Assembly (NCBI RefSeq): GCF_003261635.1
Contig: NZ_QFXK01000031.1
Span: forward strand, 248,001 to 312,000
Direction: 5' to 3'
Length of the DNA stretch: 64,000 bases
From: Kribbella monticola
GTDB lineage: Bacteria; Actinomycetota; Actinomycetes; Propionibacteriales; Kribbellaceae
This document shows positions 25,199-32,688 of the stretch, piece after piece. Numbering within the stretch: the stretch's first letter is position 1; each line of letters begins with the position of its first letter. The translations under genes were made by a program, and so were the position numbers. The notes beneath the pieces are model-generated. The model did not search any database and was not told the origin of the DNA. It worked only from the letters and a program-made list of their open reading frames with translations.

Positions 25199-25356
25199 TG
25201 GTCCGGAGGTGCCTTCGGTCTGGAAGTGCCTTCGGTCCGGCAGCGCCATCGGTCCGGAGGTGCCATCGGTCCGGAGGTGCCATCGGTCCGGAGGTGCCAT
25301 CGGTCCGGAGGTGCCATCGGTCCGGAGGTGCCATCGGTCCGGAAGCGCCTTCGTCC
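25199..25356. repeat. Tandem repeat, 17-bp unit, about 9 copies
   Basis: The unit ggtccggaggtgccatc is repeated about nine times. The central copies (about 25,250-25,334) are identical and the outer ones diverge. Each unit starts with ggtccgga, the same 8 bases that open the promoter inverted repeat. It sits exactly between the two divergent ECF41 promoters. Confidence 0.92.
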
Positions 25357-25397
25357 CCGGGGAGTCGACGGGTCGACGGTTCGTTCGGACGGGCGCT

Positions 25398-25433
25398 GGT
25401 CCGGATGTCACAGCACGGCCGGCCACCTTGTCT
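25398..25433. repeat. Right arm of a 36-bp inverted repeat
   Basis: Reverse complement of 25144-25179 with one mismatch (cggccacc against cggccgcc). It carries the promoter facing the SDR gene. Confidence 0.9.
25406..25432 (+). promoter_or_regulatory. ECF41-type promoter of the SDR gene
   Basis: TGTCACA (25406-25412), 16 bp, then TGTC (25429-25432), identical in layout to the promoter on the opposite strand. It lies about 38 bp before the SDR start, so both divergent units are probably read by the same sigma factor. Confidence 0.82.
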
Positions 25434-25469
25434 CGTTACCGACAGCACACCCTGGATCGAGGAGACACG

Positions 25470-26252
25470 ATGGATTTACAGCTGACCGGCAAGACCGCTC
25501 TGGTGACCGGCGCGAGTCGGGGCATCGGCCTGGCGATCGTGCGGGCACTCGTCGCAGAGGGAGCAACGGTCATCGGCTGCGCTCGCACCATGTCGAGCGA
25601 GCTCGCCGACAGCGGCGCCCAGGCCGTCCTCGGTGATCTGTCCACCGCGACCGGACCGTCCGAAGTGGTCCGGACGGTGCTCGAGCAGCACGGAGACCTC
25701 GACATCCTGATCAACAACGTCGGCGGCGGTGACGCTGCCGACCTGCGGGGCTTCTTCGACTACGACGACGGCCTGTGGCACAAGGCTCTCGACCTGAATC
25801 TCTTCGCTGCGGTGCGCACCTGCCGCGCGGCCGTCTCGAGTGTCGTACGTCGCCGCGGGGTGGTCGTCAACATCTCCTCGTTGGGAGCGCGGATGCCCCA
25901 CACCGGGCCGGTCCCTTACACCACTGCGAAGGCGGCGCTCACCGCGTTCAGCAAGGCGCTCGCCGAGGAGCTCGGTCCGCAAGGCGTCCGGGTCGTCACG
26001 GTCACGCCTGGGCCTACCCGCACACCCGTGTGGACCGAGCCGAACGGAATCGGCAGCATGCTCGCGGCGGCGCAGGGAATCAGCCACACCGACCTGCTCA
26101 CACGACTGGCGTCGGACTCGGGCATCGTCTCCGGACAGCTCGTAGAACCCGAGCACGTCGCCTCGCTGATCGCCTACCTCGCCTCACCACCCGCCGCCAG
26201 CATCACCGGACAGGACTACCTCGTCGACGGCGGCGCCCTCAAGTCCACATGA
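25470..26252 (+). CDS. Short-chain dehydrogenase/reductase
   Basis: 260 residues; ATG 25470 with gaggaga upstream. Classical SDR pattern: TGASRGIGLAIV (cofactor loop), LINNVGGGDA, the catalytic Ser in NISSLGARMP, YTTAK (Tyr-x3-Lys) and a C-terminal ITGQDYLVDGGALKS. It probably reduces a ketone or oxidises an alcohol with NAD(P). Promoter matching places it in the ECF41 regulon together with the epimerase-like gene. Confidence 0.94.
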   Translation: MDLQLTGKTALVTGASRGIGLAIVRALVAEGATVIGCARTMSSELADSGAQAVLGDLSTATGPSEVVRTVLEQHGDLDILINNVGGGDAADLRGFFDYDDGLWHKALDLNLFAAVRTCRAAVSSVVRRRGVVVNISSLGARMPHTGPVPYTTAKAALTAFSKALAEELGPQGVRVVTVTPGPTRTPVWTEPNGIGSMLAAAQGISHTDLLTRLASDSGIVSGQLVEPEHVASLIAYLASPPAASITGQDYLVDGGALKST

Positions 26253-26372
26253 ACCAACGTGCCGAGATACCTGCTCACGCCTAGGTCAGGCGCAAGGATG
26301 CAGCCCTGGGGCAGTTGTCTGAGCAAGACGGCGCCTGGCGAATCACACCACCCAGTCGCACGGTCGACTCAC

Positions 26373-26575
26373 GGCGCTGGCAACTCGGTTGCTTTCGTCG
26401 AGCCGGCGACGGAGGCGCGCCGGTGATGGCATTGTCCAGCGGAGAGCCTGCGGCCCGGGTGGGTGGGGGCTGGCGGCGAGCGAGCGACGCATAAGCGAGC
26501 GTGTCGCGGACGTGGGGCGTAGTTGCCAGTACAAAGGCGAAGGCCTGGACCGTATGGTCCAGGCCTTCTTGGTAG
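26373..26575. repeat. Left direct repeat of the tRNA-fMet flank
   Basis: This segment is homologous, in the same orientation, to 33100-33286 beside the initiator tRNA. Shared parts are the ggcgctgg...ggcgacggagg stretch, the gcggcccggg stretch and a 12-bp-arm hairpin (aaggcctggacc / ggtccaggcctt at 26540-26567) ending in tggtag. tggtag equals the last six bases of the tRNA (ctacca) in reverse. The rest of the tRNA is missing here. On the minus strand the segment also keeps a truncated end of a reading frame like the 32689-33237 gene. Confidence 0.85.
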
Positions 26576-26826
26576 TCCTGAGGTCGCTAAACCTCAACGC
26601 CCAGTTCTCGCTCCCACCGCCTACCGGTCGCCCCCAGAATCCACCCCGGTCGGCCCGTAGACGACGAATCACACAGAGTCTTCGGGACGAGGTCGTCCCT
26701 CTCTACGCATCAGGTCAGACGGCTTTGGAGATCGCAGAGCACTGCGGGATCGGGAAGACGACAGTGCTGAAGATCCTCAAAGAGGCCGGCACCGGGGTGC
26801 GCCCTCAGGGCAAGCATCGGCATTAG
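26554..26826 (+). pseudogene. HTH protein fragment at the island boundary
   Basis: The C-terminal part (ITQSLRDEVVPLYASGQTAL, EIAEHCGIGKTTVLKILKEA) is a clear resolvase-like helix-turn-helix. The only in-frame ATG lies inside the repeated tRNA-terminator hairpin, so the N-terminus appears to have been lost or fused at the repeat junction. It could be the remnant of a recombinase or of a small DNA-binding protein. Confidence 0.5.
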
Positions 26827-26829
26827 GCC

Positions 26830-27087
26830 GCCAGGTCGTCACCAACACAGGTGAGTACTGAAAGTGAACAAGATGCACCCGTCACACTCAGTTGCCCGCC
26901 ACGGTCGCAATTGGTGATCGTCAAGAACGTGTCGTGACCTACACCAACGAGCCAGCACCGGTACCGGCTCGCCCACGCGCTTGGAGCCCTCAGGTCATCG
27001 GCTTCCAGTCGAGCCACGGTCGTGGCCCGTGCATCAAGCAACGCCGTCCACTGAGCCGCGATGAAGCACCTTCGGTAGTGTCGCGGC
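26830..27087. other. Gene-free stretch before the NUDIX gene
   Basis: 258 bp with no supported gene and lower GC than the surroundings. It should contain the NUDIX promoter, but I see no convincing elements. Confidence 0.4.
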
Positions 27088-27648
27088 GTGACGGCTGATG
27101 GCGGTACGGAATCCACCCTTTGGAAGATCCATGGTGAGCGGCTGATAGACGACACCCGCCGGCTGCGGTTGAGCATCGCGTCCGTCGAGCTACCCGATGG
27201 TGTCCGGTTCGAGCAGTACGTCCTGCGGATGCCCAAGGCCGCCATGATGGTGGTGCTCGATGACAGGCAAGAGAACGTGTTGATGATGTGGAGACACCGA
27301 TTCATCATCGACCGCTGGGTCTGGGAGCTGCCGGGCGGCTATGTCGATCCTGACGAGGATCCAGCGGTGACGGCGGCGCGGGAGGTCGAGGAGGAGACTG
27401 GCTGGCGCCCGCGGAACGTCAAGCCGCTGGTGTCCCTGCAGCCTTCGGTCGGCACGACGGACGCCGAGAACTTGCTGTTCGTGTCGTACGGTGCCGATTA
27501 CATCGGTGAGCCGGAAGACATCAACGAAGCGGAACGGATCGACTGGGTCCCGCTGGACTCGATCCGAGAGCGCATCGACGCCGGCGAGATCATTGGTGCG
27601 GCGTCCCTCGTCGGCCTGCTGCACGTACTGGCGTTCCGGGTCGGCTGA
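27088..27648 (+). CDS. NUDIX hydrolase (ADP-ribose pyrophosphatase-like)
   Basis: 186 residues from GTG 27088. A complete Nudix box is present (GGYVDPDEDPAV, TAAREVEEETGW, matching G-x5-E-x7-REVxEExGW). The upstream VLMMWRHRFIIDRWVWELPG is typical of ADP-ribose/nucleoside-diphosphate-sugar pyrophosphatases. It hydrolyses a nucleoside diphosphate linked to another moiety. Its 3' end overlaps the convergent XRE gene by about 59 bp. Confidence 0.92.
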   Translation: MTADGGTESTLWKIHGERLIDDTRRLRLSIASVELPDGVRFEQYVLRMPKAAMMVVLDDRQENVLMMWRHRFIIDRWVWELPGGYVDPDEDPAVTAAREVEEETGWRPRNVKPLVSLQPSVGTTDAENLLFVSYGADYIGEPEDINEAERIDWVPLDSIRERIDAGEIIGAASLVGLLHVLAFRVG

Positions 27649-29191
27649 CCTGGTCCAGCGGCGACACCCCGATCTCGGTCATGCTCTGGAAGAGAGCTTT
27701 GACCGGGTTGACGTTCCTATGTGGCGCGAGGCGCGTTCCGAGGTCCTGCAGGTAACTAGTGCCGCGCATCGAGCGCACGGACGAGGCGAGTGCCGTTGCT
27801 TCCATGCCCAGTGCACTGGACTCCTCCAGCCGACGCTGGTCCGCCAGGATGGTTGCGAGCAAGGCGGTGTTGAACAGACGGCCGCGTTCGTACCCGTCGG
27901 TCATCTCGAGCGATCGCCGGGCGAAGGGTTCAGCATCCCTAGCAAGCCCGAGGTCGCGAAACGCATGTGCAAACTTCGCTGCCAGGTACGCGTGGTCAAA
28001 GTACGTGAGCCAGTCTGGTCGCGCTTCGGCAGCTGACTTGTTGAACGTCTCCTCCGCGCGGCTCAGCGCGGCCAGACAGCCAGTCTTGTCGCCCTGCAGC
28101 GCGAGGCCATGGGCTTCCATGACGGCTGCCTCGGCCTGGAGGATCTTTGAGCCAGATCGTTTCGCGCTGTGCTGGGATGCGAGCGCCAGGTCGACGGCGC
28201 TGTCGGGTGCGCCATGGAATGCCGCCTGATGACTCATACCAGCCAACATCTCGCTCGCCAGTCTCTCATCGTCGGCTTCATGGCAGAGACGCAGCGCCTG
28301 ACGTAGATGAGTGTGACCGTCTGCATGGTGGCCGGTGTCGTACGCCATCCAGCCGGCCAAGTGGTGGAGTTCGGCGGCGGCCGCGAACAGCTCAGATCGA
28401 CCTCCACCAGTGGTGCTCTCCTGCAACAGCGGTGCGACCGTCGAGTTCAGATATGAGGTCACGACCGAACGGCTGTGGCCACCGCCGTACCGGTTGTCGA
28501 GGCGGCGGAAGACTTGCGTCATCTCGCGAATCTCGGCGCTGGCGTCAGGTCTTTCACGGCTCCTGCGCTGGTTCGGGTTGGGCACGGTGCCTACCAACAG
28601 GCTGGCGCCCACCGCCGTGAGGCCGGCGCCGGCCGACTTGATGAACTGTCTCCGATGCACTCCGTCTCCTTCGGCAGGTGGTCGAGCCTGCACGATAGAG
28701 CCGTGGTCGGCTGCCAGATATGTGCCGACGCCATCGTGACCTTCGTCGTAGGCGCCCGATGCGTGGGACGCTGCCAGAGCAACTCGCTCGCCATGGCCAA
28801 TGGGCCGAGCTGTGAGGCTGAACCACAACAGCTGCTCGGGGATATGCAGGGCCCGAGCCCAGCGGTCGAGCTTGTCGAGGTCCCGCACTGCCGTCGAGCT
28901 GCGCTCGATCCGGCTCACCTGCCCCTGGGTGAGTCCAAGCCACTGGCCGACGAGTGCCTGCGTCGGTTCGGGTCGCTGGAGCTTGCGGTAGGCCAGCAGT
29001 AGCTTGCCAAAATGTCGCTCAGCGGCAGCTTCGGCAAGAGCGTCAGCCTGCCAGAAGTCAGCTGACAGGCGCGGTGCCTCTTGGATGAACTCGGGAGCAC
29101 GCCGCTGGCACGGTCCACACTGGTCACCGTCGTTGTCCGCTGCCAGGTATGCACCGCATGAAGGACACAGCCGCCGCTGGGAGCGCGTCAC
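27590..29191 (-). CDS. XRE-family regulator with N-terminal zinc ribbon and TPR-like domain
   Basis: 533 residues from GTG 29191. It begins with a zinc ribbon (CPSCGAYLAADNDGDQCGPC), followed by an XRE HTH (VGQWLGLTQGQVSRIERSST). A linker (HRRQFIKSAGAGLTAVGASL, resembling a Tat/TM segment) precedes a helical TPR-like half (LHHLAGWMAYDTGHHADGHT, LRQALRLCHEADDERLASEM). This architecture recurs in actinobacterial regulators linked to small hypothetical genes. A palindrome at 29223-29239 in its upstream region is a candidate operator. Confidence 0.85.
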   Translation of the reverse strand: MTRSQRRLCPSCGAYLAADNDGDQCGPCQRRAPEFIQEAPRLSADFWQADALAEAAAERHFGKLLLAYRKLQRPEPTQALVGQWLGLTQGQVSRIERSSTAVRDLDKLDRWARALHIPEQLLWFSLTARPIGHGERVALAASHASGAYDEGHDGVGTYLAADHGSIVQARPPAEGDGVHRRQFIKSAGAGLTAVGASLLVGTVPNPNQRRSRERPDASAEIREMTQVFRRLDNRYGGGHSRSVVTSYLNSTVAPLLQESTTGGGRSELFAAAAELHHLAGWMAYDTGHHADGHTHLRQALRLCHEADDERLASEMLAGMSHQAAFHGAPDSAVDLALASQHSAKRSGSKILQAEAAVMEAHGLALQGDKTGCLAALSRAEETFNKSAAEARPDWLTYFDHAYLAAKFAHAFRDLGLARDAEPFARRSLEMTDGYERGRLFNTALLATILADQRRLEESSALGMEATALASSVRSMRGTSYLQDLGTRLAPHRNVNPVKALFQSMTEIGVSPLDQVSRPGTPVRAAGRRGTPHQ

Positions 29192-29222
29192 AGGGTCAAC
29201 ACTACCCGTGACGATCTGTCGG

Positions 29223-29239
29223 TATGCATAGCATGCATA
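29223..29239. promoter_or_regulatory. Palindromic operator candidate between the XRE and small-gene operon
   Basis: Perfect inverted repeat tatgcat-agc-atgcata in an otherwise GC-rich divergent gap (29192-29336). It lies 32 bp before the XRE start and about 100 bp before the opposite operon. Confidence 0.7.
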
Positions 29240-29336
29240 TCCCGCCGCCCATATGTATCGCCGACGTTTCCCACCACCCAGCGTCATTGGATGGTTGTCC
29301 TCCGATAACCGACCTAATCGAACGGGACGTGGGCTA

Positions 29337-29429
29337 ATGCACCACCTGATATGGGGCTTATGGATCGCCGCAGCCGCCGGTTACGCGGGCATCGTCCGCG
29401 ACATCGTTCGGGAGGTGCGCGGCGAATGA
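29337..29429 (+). CDS. Very small membrane protein (30 aa)
   Basis: ATG 29337 preceded by ggacgtggg. The product is MHHLIWGLWIAAAAGYAGIV followed by RDIVREVRGE: one hydrophobic helix and a charged tail. Its stop overlaps the next start as ATGA (29426-29429), strong evidence for coupled translation. Function unknown. Confidence 0.6.
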   Translation: MHHLIWGLWIAAAAGYAGIVRDIVREVRGE

Positions 29430-29614
29430 GCACGCTCACGGGCATACCACTGCCAACCGACCGCTGCGTCCGAGTCTGGTTCGGTGAACACGTCATCGCG
29501 GAATACACCGATGAGCCGGAGGCCGCTATGAAGTACCAAGCAGCGATGACCCGGCGCTTTGCCAGCCTCCGCGTGACCATCGAGCCGGCGGTGCGCGATG
29601 TTGACCTTTCATGA
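29426..29614 (+). CDS. Small conserved hypothetical protein (62 aa)
   Basis: 62 residues (PLPTDRCVRVWFGEHVIAEY, TDEPEAAMKYQAAMTRRFAS). It starts within the stop of the 30-aa gene and overlaps the start of the next gene by 17 bp. Similar short proteins accompany this kind of XRE regulator in actinobacteria; function unknown. Confidence 0.7.
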   Translation: MSTLTGIPLPTDRCVRVWFGEHVIAEYTDEPEAAMKYQAAMTRRFASLRVTIEPAVRDVDLS

Positions 29615-30029
29615 GCCTCGGGCGTCGCATAGCTTCTTGGCGCGCCTAGTTGTGGAAGCGGCTCAACGACGCCTTTCGACGGTGGCGGGACGAGTGAGTG
29701 CGTACGACGAAGATTTCACCAAGCCGCTCCTACTTGGTTACCTCCGGCGCGACCTGCTCGTCACGGATGGCCAAGTCAGCCAACTGGAGCGACAGATGGC
29801 CGAGTTCGCTCAGAAGGAGAGCTTCTCGATGGGCTTCACCTATGTAGAGGAGCCGGGGACGTCTCCGGCCGCATTTGAAGCCCTATTCGAATCGGTCAAG
29901 CGCTACGAGGTCACAGCGGTTGTACTGCCGAGCCTGCTGCACCTCGCCGTCCTCGGACCGTCGCATGACATCCGGAACAGCTTCGAGCGCGCAACAGGCG
30001 CCCGAGTGCTCCTGCTGGACTCCCAATGA
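29598..30029 (+). CDS. Resolvase-N-like protein without visible HTH
   Basis: 143 residues. The motif LLGYLRRDLLVTDGQVSQLE, RQMAEFAQKESFSMGFTYVE and VKRYEVTAVVLPSLLHLAVL resembles the catalytic-domain fold of serine recombinases (Y-R at the start, an E-R helix, a V-x-P strand). There is no catalytic Ser-containing motif at the expected place and no C-terminal DNA-binding domain. A role as a regulator or partner is more likely than recombination. ATG 29598 could be replaced by GTG 29653 or 29695. Confidence 0.65.
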   Translation: MLTFHEPRASHSFLARLVVEAAQRRLSTVAGRVSAYDEDFTKPLLLGYLRRDLLVTDGQVSQLERQMAEFAQKESFSMGFTYVEEPGTSPAAFEALFESVKRYEVTAVVLPSLLHLAVLGPSHDIRNSFERATGARVLLLDSQ

Positions 30030-30348
30030 TCTGACGGAACCGGGGCCACTCCTCACCTCTTACAAGGGGGCGGACCATGCTCACCGCCCTGGCGCCGGTT
30101 CCGTCTGCAAGTCGTCCATGTCTGAGTTCCCCGACCCCTGTGGTCCCGTGCTGGCTCAAACAGGGACCCAAATTCCGGCTGGCGTACGTACTGGAGTTCC
30201 GCCTGCGTGCGCCAGCCGATCCACCACCAAGGCTCAGGACGCAGACCTCGGGGAAGCCCCGCCGTCCCTGGCCATCTATCAGCGGCCGACGAGGGATGGC
30301 GCGTGGGCTCATTTCATTGATCGCTCCCAGAAGTGAGGCAACCCCGAT
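30030..30348. other. Gene-poor stretch before the toxin module
   Basis: 319 bp. A 97-residue + strand frame (30077-30370) overlaps the next gene and has no recognisable features, so I do not call it. No repeat or terminator is seen. It should hold the promoter of the toxin module. Confidence 0.4.
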
Positions 30349-30609
30349 ATGTCCCAAGTCGAACAGATGAAGATGCAGCTCCACGGCCTAGCCGACCAGT
30401 CGCGCCAAGGAGCTGCCAGCCTGGCCGGGTTCAAGCAACGTTTCGAACAGTCGAGCCAGCAGGTACAGGCCCTGATCCGTGGCTCGGCCACCGGCGCGGA
30501 CCGCGACATCTCCGCGGTACTCGAGGCGGCGGGAAAGTCGGTTGAGCAGGCCGTCCAGGCGCTTCAGATTGCCGAGTCCGGCTGCCGCAGCTACGCCAAC
30601 CAGATCTAG
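30349..30609 (+). CDS. Helical ESX/WXG100-like partner protein (86 aa)
   Basis: 86 residues, entirely helical (QLHGLADQSRQGAASLAGFK, QRFEQSSQQVQALIRGSATG, SVEQAVQALQIAESGCRSYA). Size, helical hairpin layout and position just before a toxin gene with a similar helical N-terminus fit a type VII secretion-type partner or chaperone, although no WXG motif is present. Secretion by an ESX-like system is inferred; no ESX core genes are in the window. Confidence 0.7.
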   Translation: MSQVEQMKMQLHGLADQSRQGAASLAGFKQRFEQSSQQVQALIRGSATGADRDISAVLEAAGKSVEQAVQALQIAESGCRSYANQI

Positions 30610-30627
30610 CCGGCGCAGGCATCAGAC

Positions 30628-31473
30628 GTGCCCTCCGACCTGCAACGTGTTGCCCAGCAGTTGCTGGCGACCCTCGACGAGATCCCGCGAGTGGTGGCCT
30701 ACCTGCATGATCGCGCCGGCAAGTACCGCGAATCGGCGGGGTGGATCGGTGGCATGAGCAACAACCCGAGTGCCCGCATGGCCGCCGTGCAGCTGGACGA
30801 GGCAGCAGGGCGCTGCGAGGAAGCTGCGCACTACTTATCCCTCGCACAGCCGAAGGCGCGCGGCTGGGTCGAGCAGATGGTCAGCGGCATCCGTACCGCG
30901 GAACCGAACGGAGGTTCGGCTACCCGACCGCAAGATTCACCGGGCGAAAACCCACCGCATGCGGCACGTTGGCCAGACGAGGACTCGATGAAGCCGGGAG
31001 CGCAGAGGTCAGGCAAGGCCGCGGGGGCCGGCGATGAGCCGAGTCCACGGGACGTCCCGCCGATGCCGATAATGAGCGGTGATGAGGTCCGACGCCTCGC
31101 CGAACGGCTGCCCGTACGGAAGCCCGGCGACAAGACCCGGGGCGTTTGGCGGGACAAGGATGGCATCGAGCATGATCTGATAAGTGGCCGACATGAAGAT
31201 GACTTCCACGCCGCTCAGCGGCACGCCGAGAGGCTAGGACTGGTCCGTGCACCCCACGGTCTTTCAACCGCCGCTGACGTCGAACTCAAGTTCGCGATGC
31301 GTATGCGCCGCGAAAACATCAAGCAGGCAGAGATCGTGATAAACAACTATCCATGCGAAGGTCAACTCGGCTGCGACGAACTACTCGATCAATTCTTACC
31401 GCCTGGCGCCATCCTAACGGTGCACGGGCCAGCCGGGTTTAAGCAGACCTATCCAAAGAATCCGCCAGAGTGA
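30628..31473 (+). CDS. SCP1.201/DddA-like deaminase toxin with helical N-terminal domain
   Basis: 281 residues from GTG 30628. Residues 1-90 are a helical, ESX-like trafficking region, and 91-150 a Pro/Gly-rich linker. The C-terminal toxin domain runs from about 175 to 281: ADVELKFAMRMRRENIKQ, AEIVINNYPCEGQLGCDELL, FLPPGAILTVHGPAGFKQTY. This matches the SCP1.201-like deaminase family, to which DddA belongs. The zinc cysteines would be C243 and C249 and the proton donor E219. The residue two before that Glu, usually His, is Asp217. It is followed, with a GTGA overlap, by an Imm1 gene. The target base and nucleic acid are unknown. Confidence 0.85.
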   Translation: MPSDLQRVAQQLLATLDEIPRVVAYLHDRAGKYRESAGWIGGMSNNPSARMAAVQLDEAAGRCEEAAHYLSLAQPKARGWVEQMVSGIRTAEPNGGSATRPQDSPGENPPHAARWPDEDSMKPGAQRSGKAAGAGDEPSPRDVPPMPIMSGDEVRRLAERLPVRKPGDKTRGVWRDKDGIEHDLISGRHEDDFHAAQRHAERLGLVRAPHGLSTAADVELKFAMRMRRENIKQAEIVINNYPCEGQLGCDELLDQFLPPGAILTVHGPAGFKQTYPKNPPE

Positions 31474-31907
31474 TTGGAACGATTACGGTGCAGACAGCGA
31501 AAGCCTATTACAAGCGCGGCCACGGGGCGGATCCGGTCCTCGTCAACGACGCAGAGGCGGTCGACCGGCTGATCGATGAGCTCGTGAATGAGTCGTGGGA
31601 AAACTCGGTAGCGGCCGTGTACGTCGACGGCCGCCTGAACCAGGCTGGCGTACCCGATCATGAGTTGCTAGTCGCTGTCGACTACGAAGACAAGACAATG
31701 GGCGCTCTGCGCTACATGGGTGGCGATGGTACATATTTCAGCAATGGAGGCGGTAACGACGACACAACGGTGTTGTACTACTACATGGGGAGCGACCGTG
31801 AGTTCCCTCGTACGGCGATACTGCCAATTGCAGACGTTTGCGCGGCGGTCAAAGAGTTTCTCAGCAGCGACGGAGAGCTCCCCACCGGAGTCGAATGGCA
31901 AGAATAG
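31470..31907 (+). CDS. Imm1-family immunity protein
   Basis: 145 residues. The start shares GTGA with the toxin stop, so the two proteins are made together. LRYMGGDGTYFSNGGGNDDT, TVLYYYMGSDREFPR and the C-terminal VKEFLSSDGELPTGVEWQE follow the Imm1 pattern, the usual immunity family for SCP1.201-type deaminases. It should bind and block the toxin in producing cells. Base composition is visibly more AT-rich than the surrounding genes, consistent with acquired DNA. Confidence 0.85.
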   Translation: MIGTITVQTAKAYYKRGHGADPVLVNDAEAVDRLIDELVNESWENSVAAVYVDGRLNQAGVPDHELLVAVDYEDKTMGALRYMGGDGTYFSNGGGNDDTTVLYYYMGSDREFPRTAILPIADVCAAVKEFLSSDGELPTGVEWQE

Positions 31908-31946
31908 CCGCTCAGCATTGCCTGCTCATTCCCCGCACGGTGTTAC

Positions 31947-32654
31947 TCACTGCCGCGCGGTGGTCACCAAGTCCCGTGCGTATCCGCTCGATGACGTGAA
32001 GAAGAATGCCCAAACGCCCATCAGCAATGCGAAGAACCCGTTGGACTCAGCCATACCGAGTGTCCAGTATTCGTAGTGGGTGAGCGCCATGAGTAGAACG
32101 AGCAATCCCGTGAAAGCCACGAGTACTCCGAGCCCGATTGCCAACCAGGGCAATATTACGAGCGGCGTCTTTCCTGGATCGGCGACCAGGCTGACGAGGT
32201 CGAGAATGGCTACAAGGGTAACCGCCACTTGTACGACCAACAGCGAACCGGGGCTCCAATGGTCATAGCTGAAGATCAACCTAAACATGTGCCCGAGCTC
32301 TGTGGGCGGGCCGGAGCGCTTCGGCGCCATCGCTAGGAAGACCTGTCCTATTAGGTAGGTTGTTGCGATCAGTCCGGTCTGGACGAAGACAACGCTGACG
32401 AGGTGCCATCCTCGTCCGCGCTGGAGAACCGCGGTGGCACCTTGGAGCACCTGGCTGCCGCGTCGAACCGCCGTCCGTGCGGCACCAAGCCAGGACAGCA
32501 GCGAGAGGAAAAGTGCAGCGACTCCGCTGATCAGCGCGAGCGAGCGGCTCGAGGCTCTTCTTGCCTGCCACATAAGTTTCGTAGTCGCCTCGACGCTGAT
32601 CTTTGCCCGCCGCAGCCGGAGCGAGGTCGTGAGCTGGCCGCCATACGAAGCCAC
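31947..32654 (-). CDS. Multi-spanning membrane protein, unknown
   Basis: About 235 residues with four to five hydrophobic segments: LALISGVAALFLSLLSWLGA, WHLVSVVFVQTGLIATTYLI, LLVVQVAVTLVAILDLVSLV, LPWLAIGLGVLVAFTGLLVL, ESNGFFALLMGVWAFFFTSS. I do not recognise the family. The start is uncertain: GTG 32654 or ATG 32573. It converges on the Imm1 gene 39 bp away and lies just after the 32689-33237 gene on the same strand. Confidence 0.6.
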   Translation of the reverse strand: MASYGGQLTTSLRLRRAKISVEATTKLMWQARRASSRSLALISGVAALFLSLLSWLGAARTAVRRGSQVLQGATAVLQRGRGWHLVSVVFVQTGLIATTYLIGQVFLAMAPKRSGPPTELGHMFRLIFSYDHWSPGSLLVVQVAVTLVAILDLVSLVADPGKTPLVILPWLAIGLGVLVAFTGLLVLLMALTHYEYWTLGMAESNGFFALLMGVWAFFFTSSSGYARDLVTTARQ

Positions 32655-32688
32655 GGCTGACGTGGAGCACCTCGCCGGGCTCTGGGTC

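Noticed and set aside
26823..27308. Minus-strand 161-codon frame over the NUDIX start
   Set aside because: No start signal or domain; it is antisense to the NUDIX gene.
30077..30370. 97-codon plus-strand frame before the toxin partner
   Set aside because: Overlaps the next gene start, Pro/Arg-rich, with no recognisable features.
30628..31473. TTA leucine codons in the toxin gene as a sign of bldA control
   Set aside because: TTA codons also occur in several ordinary genes here (XRE at 3834, LysR, GlxA-type and FAD monooxygenase), so they are not special to the island.
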